Part shown: positions 26,152-34,873 of the stretch, one piece after another
Numbering within the stretch: position 1 is the first letter of the stretch
How the letters are laid out: each line of letters opens with the position of its first letter
From: Marinobacter sp. C7
GTDB lineage: Bacteria; Pseudomonadota; Gammaproteobacteria; Pseudomonadales; Oleiphilaceae
Assembly: GCF_022343555.1 (NCBI RefSeq)
Contig: NZ_JAKQZH010000002.1
Coordinates: forward strand, 372,001-436,000
Reading direction: 5' to 3'
Length of the DNA: 64,000 nt
Program-made: the position numbers and the translations under genes
Notes under the pieces: generated by a model
Databases searched by the model: none
The model's input: only the letters and a program-made list of their open reading frames with translations
Told to the model about the DNA's origin: nothing

Positions 26152-28395
26152 ATGACATCATCCAAAGCCAAGATTGTCTACACACTGACCGACGAGGCCC
26201 CCGCCCTCGCAACCCGGTCACTGCTTCCCATCCTGGAAACCTTCGCCAAGCCGGCTGGTATCGACTTCGAGACCAGCGATATTTCTCTTGCGGCGCGTAT
26301 TCTGGCGGCATTCCCGGATTACCTCGAGGAAGACCAGCGGGTTCCGGATGCCCTGGCTGAATTGGGTGAGTACACCAAGGATCCGGACGCCAACATCATC
26401 AAGCTGCCGAACATCTCGGCGTCCATCCCCCAGCTGCGTGCAGCGATCAAGGAGCTGAACGAGCAGGGCTACAAGGTGCCCGAGTACAAGGAACATCCGG
26501 AAACCGACGAAGAGAAGGAAATCCACGCCCGTTACAGCAAGGTGCTGGGCAGCGCGGTAAACCCGGTACTGCGTGAAGGCAACTCCGACCGTCGTGCCCC
26601 GACCGCCGTCAAGGCCTTCGCCCGCAAGCATCCGCACTCCATGGGTGAGTGGAGCGCTGCTTCCCGGACTCACGTGGCGCACATGCGCGGTGGTGATTTC
26701 TACTCCAGCGAGCAGTCCGTGACCCTGGACAAGGCCACCAACGCCCGCATCGTGTTCGAGAACAAGAAGGGCGAGCAGACCGTGCTGAAGTCCGACCTGC
26801 CGCTGCAGGAAGGCGAAGTGCTCGACGGCATGTTCATGAGCAAGAAGGCCCTGGTCAAGTTCTTCGAGGATGCCATCGAAGACTGCGAGAAGACCGGCGT
26901 CATGTTCTCCCTGCACGTGAAAGCCACCATGATGAAAATCTCCCACCCGATCGTGTTCGGTCACGCGGTGAAGGTTTTCTACAAGGACCTGTTCGACAAG
27001 TACGGTGAGCTGTTCGACGAGATCGGCGTGAACCCGAACAACGGTCTCTCCAGCGTGGTCGAGAAGATCAAGCAGCTGCCGGAATCCAAGCAGGAAGAAA
27101 TCCAGGAAGACCTGCATGCGTGCTACGAGCACCGTCCGGAAATCGCCATGGTGGACTCGGTGAAAGGCATCACCAACCTGCACGTTCCAAGTGACGTGAT
27201 CGTTGACGCCTCCATGCCGGCGATGATCCGCAACTCCGGCAAGATGTGGGCGCGCGACAACAAGCTCAAGGACACCAAGGCAGTCATGCCGGAGTCCACC
27301 TACGCCACCATCTACCAGGAAGTGATCAACTTCTGTAAGACCCACGGTGCCTTCGATCCGACCACCATGGGTACTGTCCCCAACGTCGGTCTGATGGCCC
27401 AGAAGGCCGAGGAGTATGGCTCCCACGACAAGACCTTCGAAATCAAGGAAGACGGCATCGTTCGTGTTGTGGCGGAAGATGGTACCGTTCTGACCGAGCA
27501 CAACGTCGAGCAGGGTGACATCTGGCGCGCCTGCCAGACCAAGGACCTGCCGATCCGTGACTGGGTCAAGCTGGCGGTCAGCCGTGCCCGTGCCACCGGC
27601 ATGCCGGCGGTGTTCTGGCTGGACGATGAGCGTGCCCACGACGCCCAGCTGATCAAGAAGGTTGAGACCTACCTGAAGGAACACGATACCGAAGGTCTGG
27701 ACATCCGCATCATGTCTCCGGTCCGCGCCATCCGCTGGACCATGGAGCGCCTGATCCGCGGTCTGGATACCATCTCCGTGACCGGTAACGTCCTGCGTGA
27801 CTACCTCACCGACCTGTTCCCGATCCTGGAGCTGGGCACCAGTGCCAAGATGCTGTCCATCGTACCGCTGCTCAACGGCGGTGGCCTGTACGAGACCGGT
27901 GCCGGCGGTTCCGCGCCGAAGCACGTACAGCAGCTGATCCAGGAAAACCACCTGCGCTGGGATTCCCTGGGTGAGTTCCTGGCAACGGCCGTGTCCCTCG
28001 ATGAGCTGGGTGAAAAGCAGCACAACGAGCGTGCCCGTCTGCTGGGTCAGACGCTGGACAAAGCCACCGAGCGCCTGCTGGAGAACAACCAGTCCCCGTC
28101 CCGCGTGACTGGCGAGCTGGATAACCGCGGTTCCCACTTCCACCTGGCCCGCTACTGGGCGGAAGAACTGTCCAAACAGGATGAGGACAAGGAACTGAAA
28201 GAGTTCTTTGCCAAGCTCTCCAGCCAGCTGGAAGAGAACAAGGACAAGATCCTGGAAGAGATGACCGTGGTTCAGGGCCACCCGGCGGATATCGGTGGTT
28301 ACTACCACCCGCCGATGGAGAAGGTCTGCGAGGTGATGCAGCCGAGCGCAACCCTCAACAAGATCCTCGAGGATGCCCGTGCATCGGTGAAGTGA
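26152..28395 (+). CDS. icd: NADP-dependent isocitrate dehydrogenase, monomeric type
   Basis: TCA-cycle enzyme of 747 residues, the length of the monomeric IDH-II class (about 740) and not the 420-residue dimeric class. Family stretches include SVNP-like [70 protein letters not shown] and [20 protein letters not shown] chose the ATG with TGAGGA 5 bases upstream. Two hairpins, the second a terminator, follow. It supplies 2-oxoglutarate and NADPH. Confidence 0.96.
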   Translation: MTSSKAKIVYTLTDEAPALATRSLLPILETFAKPAGIDFETSDISLAARILAAFPDYLEEDQRVPDALAELGEYTKDPDANIIKLPNISASIPQLRAAIKELNEQGYKVPEYKEHPETDEEKEIHARYSKVLGSAVNPVLREGNSDRRAPTAVKAFARKHPHSMGEWSAASRTHVAHMRGGDFYSSEQSVTLDKATNARIVFENKKGEQTVLKSDLPLQEGEVLDGMFMSKKALVKFFEDAIEDCEKTGVMFSLHVKATMMKISHPIVFGHAVKVFYKDLFDKYGELFDEIGVNPNNGLSSVVEKIKQLPESKQEEIQEDLHACYEHRPEIAMVDSVKGITNLHVPSDVIVDASMPAMIRNSGKMWARDNKLKDTKAVMPESTYATIYQEVINFCKTHGAFDPTTMGTVPNVGLMAQKAEEYGSHDKTFEIKEDGIVRVVAEDGTVLTEHNVEQGDIWRACQTKDLPIRDWVKLAVSRARATGMPAVFWLDDERAHDAQLIKKVETYLKEHDTEGLDIRIMSPVRAIRWTMERLIRGLDTISVTGNVLRDYLTDLFPILELGTSAKMLSIVPLLNGGGLYETGAGGSAPKHVQQLIQENHLRWDSLGEFLATAVSLDELGEKQHNERARLLGQTLDKATERLLENNQSPSRVTGELDNRGSHFHLARYWAEELSKQDEDKELKEFFAKLSSQLEENKDKILEEMTVVQGHPADIGGYYHPPMEKVCEVMQPSATLNKILEDARASVK

Positions 28396-28409
28396 TCCCT
28401 CTGGAACCT

Positions 28410-28476
28410 GGCCGGAGCCCTGCTCCGGCCAACTGAGATCAAACCCGGGCAGCCTTGGGCTGTTCCGGGTTTTTTA
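28410..28476 (+). terminator. Double hairpin with intrinsic terminator after icd
   Basis: A perfect 9-bp stem GGCCGGAGC/GCTCCGGCC with a CCT loop is followed by an imperfect stem beginning AACCCGG and ending CCGGGTT. The second stem runs straight into a T run and is the likely terminator; the first may protect the 3' end. Confidence 0.85.
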
Positions 28477-28486
28477 TTGCCTTCCG

Positions 28487-29680
28487 TCAGTCCGCGTCCG
28501 GTTCCTCCTGGTAGCCCTTGCCGGTTTCACCTGCGCGTCGCAGGTTGTGCATCGTGACCGGTGGGCCCAGCACTTCGAACAGGACAGTCGTTCCAATCAC
28601 CAGTGGCAACAGGTAAGTCAGTTCCGGCATCCGATCCGTTGCTACCAGCGCCAGACCCATCGCAACGCCCGCCTGGGGCAGCAGGCAGGCACCATTACGC
28701 AACCGGATTTCGGGTTCGGAACCGGCCAGCAGGCCCCCGGTATATCCTCCCAGTATCCGCCCGGCAATCCGGGCGCCGATGTAGACCGCACCCAGCAGAC
28801 CGAGTGTCGGTAATACCGACCAATCCAGACCAAAACCCGCGAGGAAGAAGAACATGGCCAGAAACGGCTCGGCAATACCCTCGATGGACCGGAAAGGCCG
28901 GATATGATGTCGGGCGGCATTGGCAACTGTCACGCCAAGGGCCATACAGGTCAGCAGATAGGAGACTTCCAGCGCTCCGGCGATCCCTGCAGCCAGGAAA
29001 ACGAAGCCCGCCGACTCCAGCAGCATGGGTTCACCGGGTTTGAGACGGCCGGTCATCCAGGCCATGGGCATGCCCAGTAGCACCCCCAGGATAAGAGCAC
29101 CGGCGACCTCGGTAACGCCGTGAACCATGGTTTCTGCTACCGTGGCGCCATTACCGGCCAACAGCTCGGCAAATACCAGCAGGATACTGAACAGGATGGC
29201 GCCCCAGGCATCGTCGATAGCAACCACCTGGGCGACCACCCGGGTCAGTGGCCCCCGGGCTTCGGTTTCCTTGATAACGTCCAGTGTCGCTGCCGGATCG
29301 GTGGCGGTGGCGATGGCGGCCAGAAGCAGGGACGCCGGGAGGTTGTGGGTGACCGCCCAGGTTGCGAGGAAGATCACCAATGCGGTGACCAGCGTCACCG
29401 ACAGGCTGATAATGATGGCCTGACGCCCCTGGCGCAGGTCACGGAAAGACATGCGTTCGCCGAGCAGAAAACCGACAATCGCCAGGGTCAGCTCGGTAAC
29501 CAGGCCGAAATTCTCGCTGGCTCGCGCAGGCACGATGTCCAGCAACTGTGGGCCCGCCAGCGCCCCCAGCATCAGAAGCAGTGTGACCCGGGGCACATGC
29601 AGTCTTTGACCGATGGTATGCGCCCCCAGTGCCAGCAGCATGATACCGCCGATGAAGAGCAGGTCCATTGCGTGGGACAC
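28487..29680 (-). CDS. Cation:proton antiporter (CPA family)
   Basis: Membrane antiporter of 397 residues with about 12 helices. Motifs include ATATDPAATLDVIKE and AIDDAWGAILFSIL, the paired acidic ion-binding site of sodium/potassium-proton exchangers. No regulatory TrkA domain follows. The GTG start has AGGAG 6 bases upstream, and that ribosome site overlaps the TAA of ybaK, so the two are coupled. It probably contributes to pH and salt balance; the ion is not decided by sequence. Confidence 0.88.
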   Translation of the reverse strand: MSHAMDLLFIGGIMLLALGAHTIGQRLHVPRVTLLLMLGALAGPQLLDIVPARASENFGLVTELTLAIVGFLLGERMSFRDLRQGRQAIIISLSVTLVTALVIFLATWAVTHNLPASLLLAAIATATDPAATLDVIKETEARGPLTRVVAQVVAIDDAWGAILFSILLVFAELLAGNGATVAETMVHGVTEVAGALILGVLLGMPMAWMTGRLKPGEPMLLESAGFVFLAAGIAGALEVSYLLTCMALGVTVANAARHHIRPFRSIEGIAEPFLAMFFFLAGFGLDWSVLPTLGLLGAVYIGARIAGRILGGYTGGLLAGSEPEIRLRNGACLLPQAGVAMGLALVATDRMPELTYLLPLVIGTTVLFEVLGPPVTMHNLRRAGETGKGYQEEPDAD

Positions 29681-29683
29681 GTG

Positions 29684-30154
29684 TTACTCCTGCTGCAACG
29701 GGGTGAAATCTGCTCCGGTCAACCTGGCGAGGTCCTCTGGTGCCAGTTCAATCTCCAGGCCCCGGCGACCGGCACTGACATAGATGGTATCGAAGTTGCG
29801 GGCGGACTGGTCAATAAAGGTCGTCAGCCGCCGCTTCTGGCCCAGGGGGCTGACACCACCCAGGACATAGCCGGTGGCCCGTTGGACCGCCTGTTTGTCA
29901 GCCATGGTAGCCTTCTTGCCCCCGGCAGCCCTGGCAATCAGTTTCATACTGAGCATGGCCGTGACCGGGAGGACACCGACGACCAGTTCGCGGTTGTCCA
30001 CGGACGCCACCAGGGTCTTGAATACCCGGGCCGGATCAGCGCCGGTCTTCTCCGCGGCCTCGGTGCCGTAGCTCTCACTGGCGGGATCATGGTCGTATTC
30101 GTGAATCCGGTGTGGGACCCTGGCCTTTCTGGCCACGTTGATTCCGGGGGTCAT
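29684..30154 (-). CDS. ybaK: Cys-tRNA(Pro) deacylase YbaK
   Basis: Editing enzyme of 156 residues that removes cysteine wrongly attached to tRNA-Pro. YbaK/ProX-fold features are present: VFKTLVASVDNRELVVGVLPV, the conserved Lys in AAGGKKATMADK, and GYVLGGVSPLGQKRRL. The ATG starting MTPGINVARKARV is preceded by CAGGAGAAACC and fits family length; the longer frame adds 26 unsupported residues. It forms an operon with the antiporter by proximity only. Confidence 0.93.
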   Translation of the reverse strand: MTPGINVARKARVPHRIHEYDHDPASESYGTEAAEKTGADPARVFKTLVASVDNRELVVGVLPVTAMLSMKLIARAAGGKKATMADKQAVQRATGYVLGGVSPLGQKRRLTTFIDQSARNFDTIYVSAGRRGLEIELAPEDLARLTGADFTPLQQE

Positions 30155-30262
30155 GGTTTCTCCTGATCGGCTTGGCACGGGCCTGGCATTATGCTCGACT
30201 TCCGGGTGTGGTACGGCTATTTTCGTAAACATCCAGCATCATTATCTGATAACAGGGTATCC

Positions 30263-31501
30263 ATGGCTTCATCCGGTGTCGACAAGCAGCGGAACAGGCG
30301 ATTGTCCGATCACCGGGGGCCCGCCCGCCGGGCCCTTTGGGCAGCTGCGATCTATATCGCGGTCGGGCTGGTTTGGATCGTCTTCTCGGACCGATTGGTG
30401 GAGGCCTGGTTTGCCGACCCCGGAACGCTGTCCCGGCTGCAGACCTGGAAAGGCCTGCTGTTCGTGGTGGTCACCGGTGCCGTTCTGTTTTTAGCCACAC
30501 TCCGGCAGTTTCACAAGGATCGCAAGCTACTCGACCTTCAGTATAACCAGCGTCAGGCACTGCGCAGGCGTGAACGCCAGCTGTCGGTGCTGATGGACAA
30601 CCTGCCCGGCATGGCCTATCGATGCCGGTTCGATGAGCACTGGACCATGCTGTTCGTATCCCAGGGTTGCGAGCGACTGACCGGTTATCTGCCGGGAGAT
30701 CTGGTCCGCAATGCCCGGATCAGTTTTGCCGAACTGATTGCCGACCCCCAAAGTGGCCAGAAGGTGATGGAGGAGGTCCGTACCGCGGTCGGGAACCGTG
30801 AGCCGTTCTCCATCGAATACCCGCTGATCCGGAAGGATGGCCGGCAGATCTGGGTCTGGGAACGTGGTCGCGGGGTCGAGGATGATGACGGAGAAATGCT
30901 GCTCGAAGGGATCATCCTGGACATTTCCGACCGCAAGGCGCTGGAGGATGAACTGGAGGAGCTGGCTACCCGCGACCCCCTGACGGGGCTCTATAACCGG
31001 CGGGAAAGTTCCCGGCTGCTGGAGGAGGAGCTGGAGCGGGCGCGTCGCTATAATCGCCCCCTGGCCCTTCTGTGGGTTGATTTCGACCACTTCAAGGAAA
31101 TCAACGACACCCATGGCCACGCTGCCGGTGACTCGGTGCTCAAGTCGGTCAGCCAATTGCTGGAGGACAGCGTCCGGAGCGTTGATTCTGTGGGCCGGTT
31201 CGGCGGTGAGGAGTTCGTCATCATCCTGCCGGAAATGGCGGTCCGGGAAGCCCACGAAACCGCCGAGCGTCTCCGCCAACGGGTCAGTGGTCAGCGCTAT
31301 CCCCTGGATGGGGGCGCACCGGTTCCCATGACCATCAGCGTCGGTGTGGCGGTCTATCCGGATCATGGGGCCGATGCGGCCATGCTCTGTGCGGCAGCTG
31401 ATCGGGCCATGTATGAGGCCAAGCGCCGCGGCCGGAACTGTGTCGTCATGGCGCCGGACGCCGATGCGGATCATAATGAACAGAGAGGCGCCGGCGGCTG
31501 A
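30263..31501 (+). CDS. Membrane-bound diguanylate cyclase with PAS domain
   Basis: Makes cyclic di-GMP. It has 412 residues: two N-terminal membrane helices (about 28-48 and 68-85), a PAS domain (about 110-230, LSVLMDNLPGMAYRCRFDEHW) and a GGDEF domain. The active-site motif is GGEEF (314-318). RSVD, five residues before it, is an intact inhibitory RxxD site, so product inhibition is expected. No EAL domain. The ATG has only a weak CAGGG ribosome site. A standalone gene, divergent from ybaK. Confidence 0.94.
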   Translation: MASSGVDKQRNRRLSDHRGPARRALWAAAIYIAVGLVWIVFSDRLVEAWFADPGTLSRLQTWKGLLFVVVTGAVLFLATLRQFHKDRKLLDLQYNQRQALRRRERQLSVLMDNLPGMAYRCRFDEHWTMLFVSQGCERLTGYLPGDLVRNARISFAELIADPQSGQKVMEEVRTAVGNREPFSIEYPLIRKDGRQIWVWERGRGVEDDDGEMLLEGIILDISDRKALEDELEELATRDPLTGLYNRRESSRLLEEELERARRYNRPLALLWVDFDHFKEINDTHGHAAGDSVLKSVSQLLEDSVRSVDSVGRFGGEEFVIILPEMAVREAHETAERLRQRVSGQRYPLDGGAPVPMTISVGVAVYPDHGADAAMLCAAADRAMYEAKRRGRNCVVMAPDADADHNEQRGAGG

Positions 31502-31605
31502 GTGCAACCAGTGACGCGCTCCCGGTTCAACTTGGGCCAATGCCCCCGTCCGCCCGACTGTCCACACTACAATAAAAAAACGCCCAGGATGCCAGAGTAC
31601 CAGCC

Positions 31606-32892
31606 ATGATCCCTATTGCCCGTCGAGCCCTGAATACATCGTTGATTCCCAAAGACCTGAGTTCTGTGACCTGCACGGACGCCGCCGGGGAACACCCGGA
31701 TGCAGCGGGTATCAGCCGGGACACCGTCGAGGCCGTCTGGCAGAGCGTGGAGGCGCTGTACCGTACGGGGGTCCATCCGGGTATCCAGGTTTCGGTCCGG
31801 CATCGGGGGCACCAGGTTCTGCACCGGGCCATCGGTCATGCCAGTGGCAACGGTCCCCACGACCGCCCCGATGAGGTTCGGGTGCCGATGACGACCGATA
31901 CCCCGGTCTGTTATTTCTCGGCCTCGAAGGCGGTGACAGCGCTGCTGATGCACATGTTGTCGGAGCAGGGTCTGGTGAACCTGATGGATCCGGTGTCCTA
32001 CTACTGCCCGGAATTTGCCCGTCGAGGCAAGCGGACCATTACCGTGCACCAGATTCTGTCCCACCGGGGCGGTATTCCTGCCATTCCACGGGAGACGCCG
32101 ATCGAAGTGCTTTGGGATCGGGACGAGATATGGCGAATCCTGTGCCAGGCCCGACCGGTGGAGGTGGACGGCGCAAAAGTTGCCTACCATGCGATTACCG
32201 GCGGTTTCGTGTTGCAGAGGGTCCTGGAAAAGGTCACCGGCGATACGATCGAGAACTATCTGGACAAGCATCTGCGTAAGCCGATGGGCATGAAATGGTT
32301 CACCTATGGTATTGCGCCGGAACATCTCAGTGACCTGGCCGTCAATTATGCCACCGGACCGACGCCCCACTTCCCGGTTTCCTGGGTAGTGCGCCGGGCC
32401 CTGGGTGGCGACATCGGAACAGTGGAGTCGGTGACCAATGATCCGCGCTTCCAGGAAGCGGTGATTCCGGCGGGGAACCTGTGCGGTACCGCCGAGGAAA
32501 TGGGGCGTTTCTTCCAGATGATGCTCAACGGCGGCCTTTGGAATGGCCGCAGGGTCTGCAGTGAGATCACAGTGAAGCGTGCGATCCAGCAGTTCGGGTC
32601 GTTGCAGATAGACCGTACCATGCTGGTTCCGATGCGATTCAGTGCCGGCATGATGCTGGGCGGCAATCCGGTGGGTCTGTGGGGGCCGAACAGCCGTTAT
32701 GCCTTCGGCCACATCGGACTGATCAACAAGCTGTGCTGGGCAGATCCGGCCCGGGATATTTCCGTCAGCCTGCTCAACACCGGACTGCCCATTGTTGCGC
32801 ACCACCTGCCGGCACTGGCGAAGTTCGTATATACCGTCTGCCGGCAGTTCCCGCTGATTCCGGAGACCCAGCGGCCTTTGGTGGCCGCCTGA
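31606..32892 (+). CDS. Serine hydrolase, class C beta-lactamase/DD-peptidase fold
   Basis: Protein of 428 residues with the beta-lactamase-related fold. The catalytic SxxK is S105-A-S-K108 (CYFSASKAVTALL), the second motif is the Tyr of KVAYHAITGG, and the third is probably HIG in YAFGHIGLINK. No signal peptide is visible, so it may be a cytoplasmic esterase or peptidase and not a true beta-lactamase. The stop abuts the convergent 114-residue gene. Confidence 0.85.
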   Translation: MIPIARRALNTSLIPKDLSSVTCTDAAGEHPDAAGISRDTVEAVWQSVEALYRTGVHPGIQVSVRHRGHQVLHRAIGHASGNGPHDRPDEVRVPMTTDTPVCYFSASKAVTALLMHMLSEQGLVNLMDPVSYYCPEFARRGKRTITVHQILSHRGGIPAIPRETPIEVLWDRDEIWRILCQARPVEVDGAKVAYHAITGGFVLQRVLEKVTGDTIENYLDKHLRKPMGMKWFTYGIAPEHLSDLAVNYATGPTPHFPVSWVVRRALGGDIGTVESVTNDPRFQEAVIPAGNLCGTAEEMGRFFQMMLNGGLWNGRRVCSEITVKRAIQQFGSLQIDRTMLVPMRFSAGMMLGGNPVGLWGPNSRYAFGHIGLINKLCWADPARDISVSLLNTGLPIVAHHLPALAKFVYTVCRQFPLIPETQRPLVAA

Positions 32893-33237
32893 TTACAGGG
32901 TCTGTACCTGCGCTTCCAGAATGCCCAGCACCGATGACAGGAGGTCCCGGAAATCGGTCAGCGTCTGGGTGCGCTGGATAACGTCCTCGCGCATTTCGTC
33001 AAGCCGCTCCAGCTTGGGCACCAGCCGCCGCATCCCTTCGGTGATGACTTCGTAGGGGTAGTGGTGATCCTGGGTATTCAGTTTGTTGATCTCCGCAATC
33101 TCCTGGCTAAGAACGCTGATGATGTCGTACAGCATGTCTTTGTGCTGGATCGTCCCGGCTTCCCAGTAGGCGTCGTCCAGAAGCTCCAGCAGGGACTGGT
33201 ATTCGCGCAGTGTGTCGGCAATGGTGGTCTGGGTCAT
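32893..33237 (-). CDS. Conserved hypothetical protein, helical
   Basis: 114 residues, almost wholly alpha-helical and acidic (REYQSLLELLDDAYWEAGTIQHKDMLYDIISVLSQEIAEINKL). No family recognised. No signal peptide or membrane segment. Codon use matches the neighbours, and it sits back-to-back with another small helical protein across a divergent 200-bp gap. Confidence 0.7.
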   Translation of the reverse strand: MTQTTIADTLREYQSLLELLDDAYWEAGTIQHKDMLYDIISVLSQEIAEINKLNTQDHHYPYEVITEGMRRLVPKLERLDEMREDVIQRTQTLTDFRDLLSSVLGILEAQVQTL

Positions 33238-33439
33238 GGCGTACTCGATTGATCACGGGCCGGAATTGGCCGATTCGGGGGTTTGCTGCTAAAAGGAACT
33301 ATAGCAGGGGATCCGTCGTGTTAAGAGCTGGCCGGCGTGGTTCTGCCGTCCGGACATGGTAAAAGTGAAACTGTATTCATTTTTATTGCAGGCGACCGGA
33401 TAAAGCGGCAAACTCCCGCTAAAGGAAGAAGGATCATTC

Positions 33440-33712
33440 ATGACTCAACGGACGAGGTCGAATATGGACAAGCCTGCTCCCCCCGAAAAACCCATCCGCC
33501 GGGCTGTAAAACTGGACCATCACGATAGCGTCCGCAGCCATGTGCACGAGCGCATAAGCTCGGAAGTCGAACATCTGGAGCGCCGGATTGCCAGCCTGCG
33601 TCTCAGCCGGGCACCCCACGCGGCCATTCTGATCTCGACCTACGAGCGGTTGCTTGATCGCAAGAAGGGCTTCCTGCAAAGCTGGAACCTGAAAGACGGT
33701 GGCCCCCGTTGA
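33440..33712 (+). CDS. Small hypothetical protein
   Basis: 90 residues, basic and helical (HVHERISSEVEHLERRIASLRLSRAPHAAILISTYERLLDRKKGFLQSW), possibly coiled-coil. AAGAAGGA lies 6 bases before the ATG. A second in-frame ATG eight codons on is also possible. No known family. It ends 8 bases before the convergent lipoprotein gene. Confidence 0.68.
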   Translation: MTQRTRSNMDKPAPPEKPIRRAVKLDHHDSVRSHVHERISSEVEHLERRIASLRLSRAPHAAILISTYERLLDRKKGFLQSWNLKDGGPR

Positions 33713-33719
33713 GCACCAG

Positions 33720-34748
33720 TCAGCCGCGCAGCCCTGTGTCCACCGTCTGATAGCTGTTGGTTGCGGCGTCCTGGTTGAGGCAGTAATCGGGGTTGGCCAT
33801 GAGCTCACCGGGATTGTCGGGGTCTTCCACACGCGGGGGCTGATCCAGTGAGGTAAACACCTCGACACGCTTCTCCGGGTAATGCATCCGTATCTTCAGG
33901 CAATCCACCGTTTCGCCGGCAAACCCGAATTCGGGACCACCCGTGGTGCCCTGGTTGGTGCCAAGGTAAGTGCCGTCGATGTTGATGGTGTCCGTGTTCA
34001 GACCGTCATACTCGCGGACAAACGCCATTTCTCTCTCGCCCGCGATCACAATACTGCCTTCGCTGTGCAGCCGGGCCTGGTCGTTGTAACCGGTGGTCTG
34101 GAAATCCCGAGGCAGAAACTCGGTGCCCAGGGTTGCGCTGGGCCGGGTGCTGCCCTCCGGGAAGGTGCCCGAGGAAGCCCAGGTCAGCACCCGGGTCACC
34201 CGGTTGGAGGTGTCCGGGGTATATACCCATTTGACGATGGGATAACGCCACTCGTAATCCGCCACCGGCTGGCCCTCGTCGAACGCACCCTGGTCGGTGA
34301 AGCGGACAGATACACCGTTTGTGGTGTTGCTGTACTCGCCGGCTTCACCGGCGTCGATTCGGGCGCTGATGTATTGGCGGGCTTCCACGAAGTTTGCAAT
34401 CTCGTTCTCGCCGATGACCCGGCGCATCAGATCCAGGGGGTTACGCACCGAGGTGATCGCCGGAGGCGTGGCGTCGCTGTAGACGATGGCCAGAAAGGCC
34501 GACAGCTGCCGGCGGATGTCACGGGCCATGGCGCTGGCGTCGGCGTCGTTTGATGAGGCCGGTTCGATCGCCAGGGAGAGGTCATGGAACAGGGTCGTGG
34601 CAGTCTGTTCAGTGAGGGTGAAACTGGAGAAGACGGGGTCCACATTGGTGGCCGGGTTGAGGGCTGAGGGACCGGTATCCTCAAGGCCACAGCCGCCAAG
34701 GTTCACCAAGGCGAGGGAAACAGCAGCGAAAATGCAGGAATGTCTCAT
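33720..34748 (-). CDS. Hypothetical lipoprotein
   Basis: 342 residues. The ATG giving MRHSCIFAAVSLALVNLGGC creates a signal peptide with lipobox LGGC at about residue 20; the longer frame (107 more residues) lacks such features and crosses the divergent kinase promoter. The remainder is strand-rich with no recognised domain, including NTTNGVSVRFTDQGAFDEGQPVADYEWRYPIVKWVY and a C-terminal region rich in Asp and Pro. It is divergent from the hybrid kinase gene, so an envelope sensor partner is conceivable but unproven. Confidence 0.72.
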   Translation of the reverse strand: MRHSCIFAAVSLALVNLGGCGLEDTGPSALNPATNVDPVFSSFTLTEQTATTLFHDLSLAIEPASSNDADASAMARDIRRQLSAFLAIVYSDATPPAITSVRNPLDLMRRVIGENEIANFVEARQYISARIDAGEAGEYSNTTNGVSVRFTDQGAFDEGQPVADYEWRYPIVKWVYTPDTSNRVTRVLTWASSGTFPEGSTRPSATLGTEFLPRDFQTTGYNDQARLHSEGSIVIAGEREMAFVREYDGLNTDTINIDGTYLGTNQGTTGGPEFGFAGETVDCLKIRMHYPEKRVEVFTSLDQPPRVEDPDNPGELMANPDYCLNQDAATNSYQTVDTGLRG

Positions 34749-34873
34749 TTCAACAGGCCCTGAGATGCGTTTCGGATCATTTACGGCTAAAGTGGTTACG
34801 CGCGGGGCCCGCTTCGGCCCGAATGCTGACAATAAAACATAACACCGGCATCTGCCCTCGCGGAGATCACATT

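Noticed and set aside
26218..28308. 696-residue open frame on the minus strand
   Set aside because: It lies wholly antisense to icd, is composed of low-complexity His/Val/Gly-rich sequence typical of the reverse frame of a GC-rich gene, and has no ribosome site.
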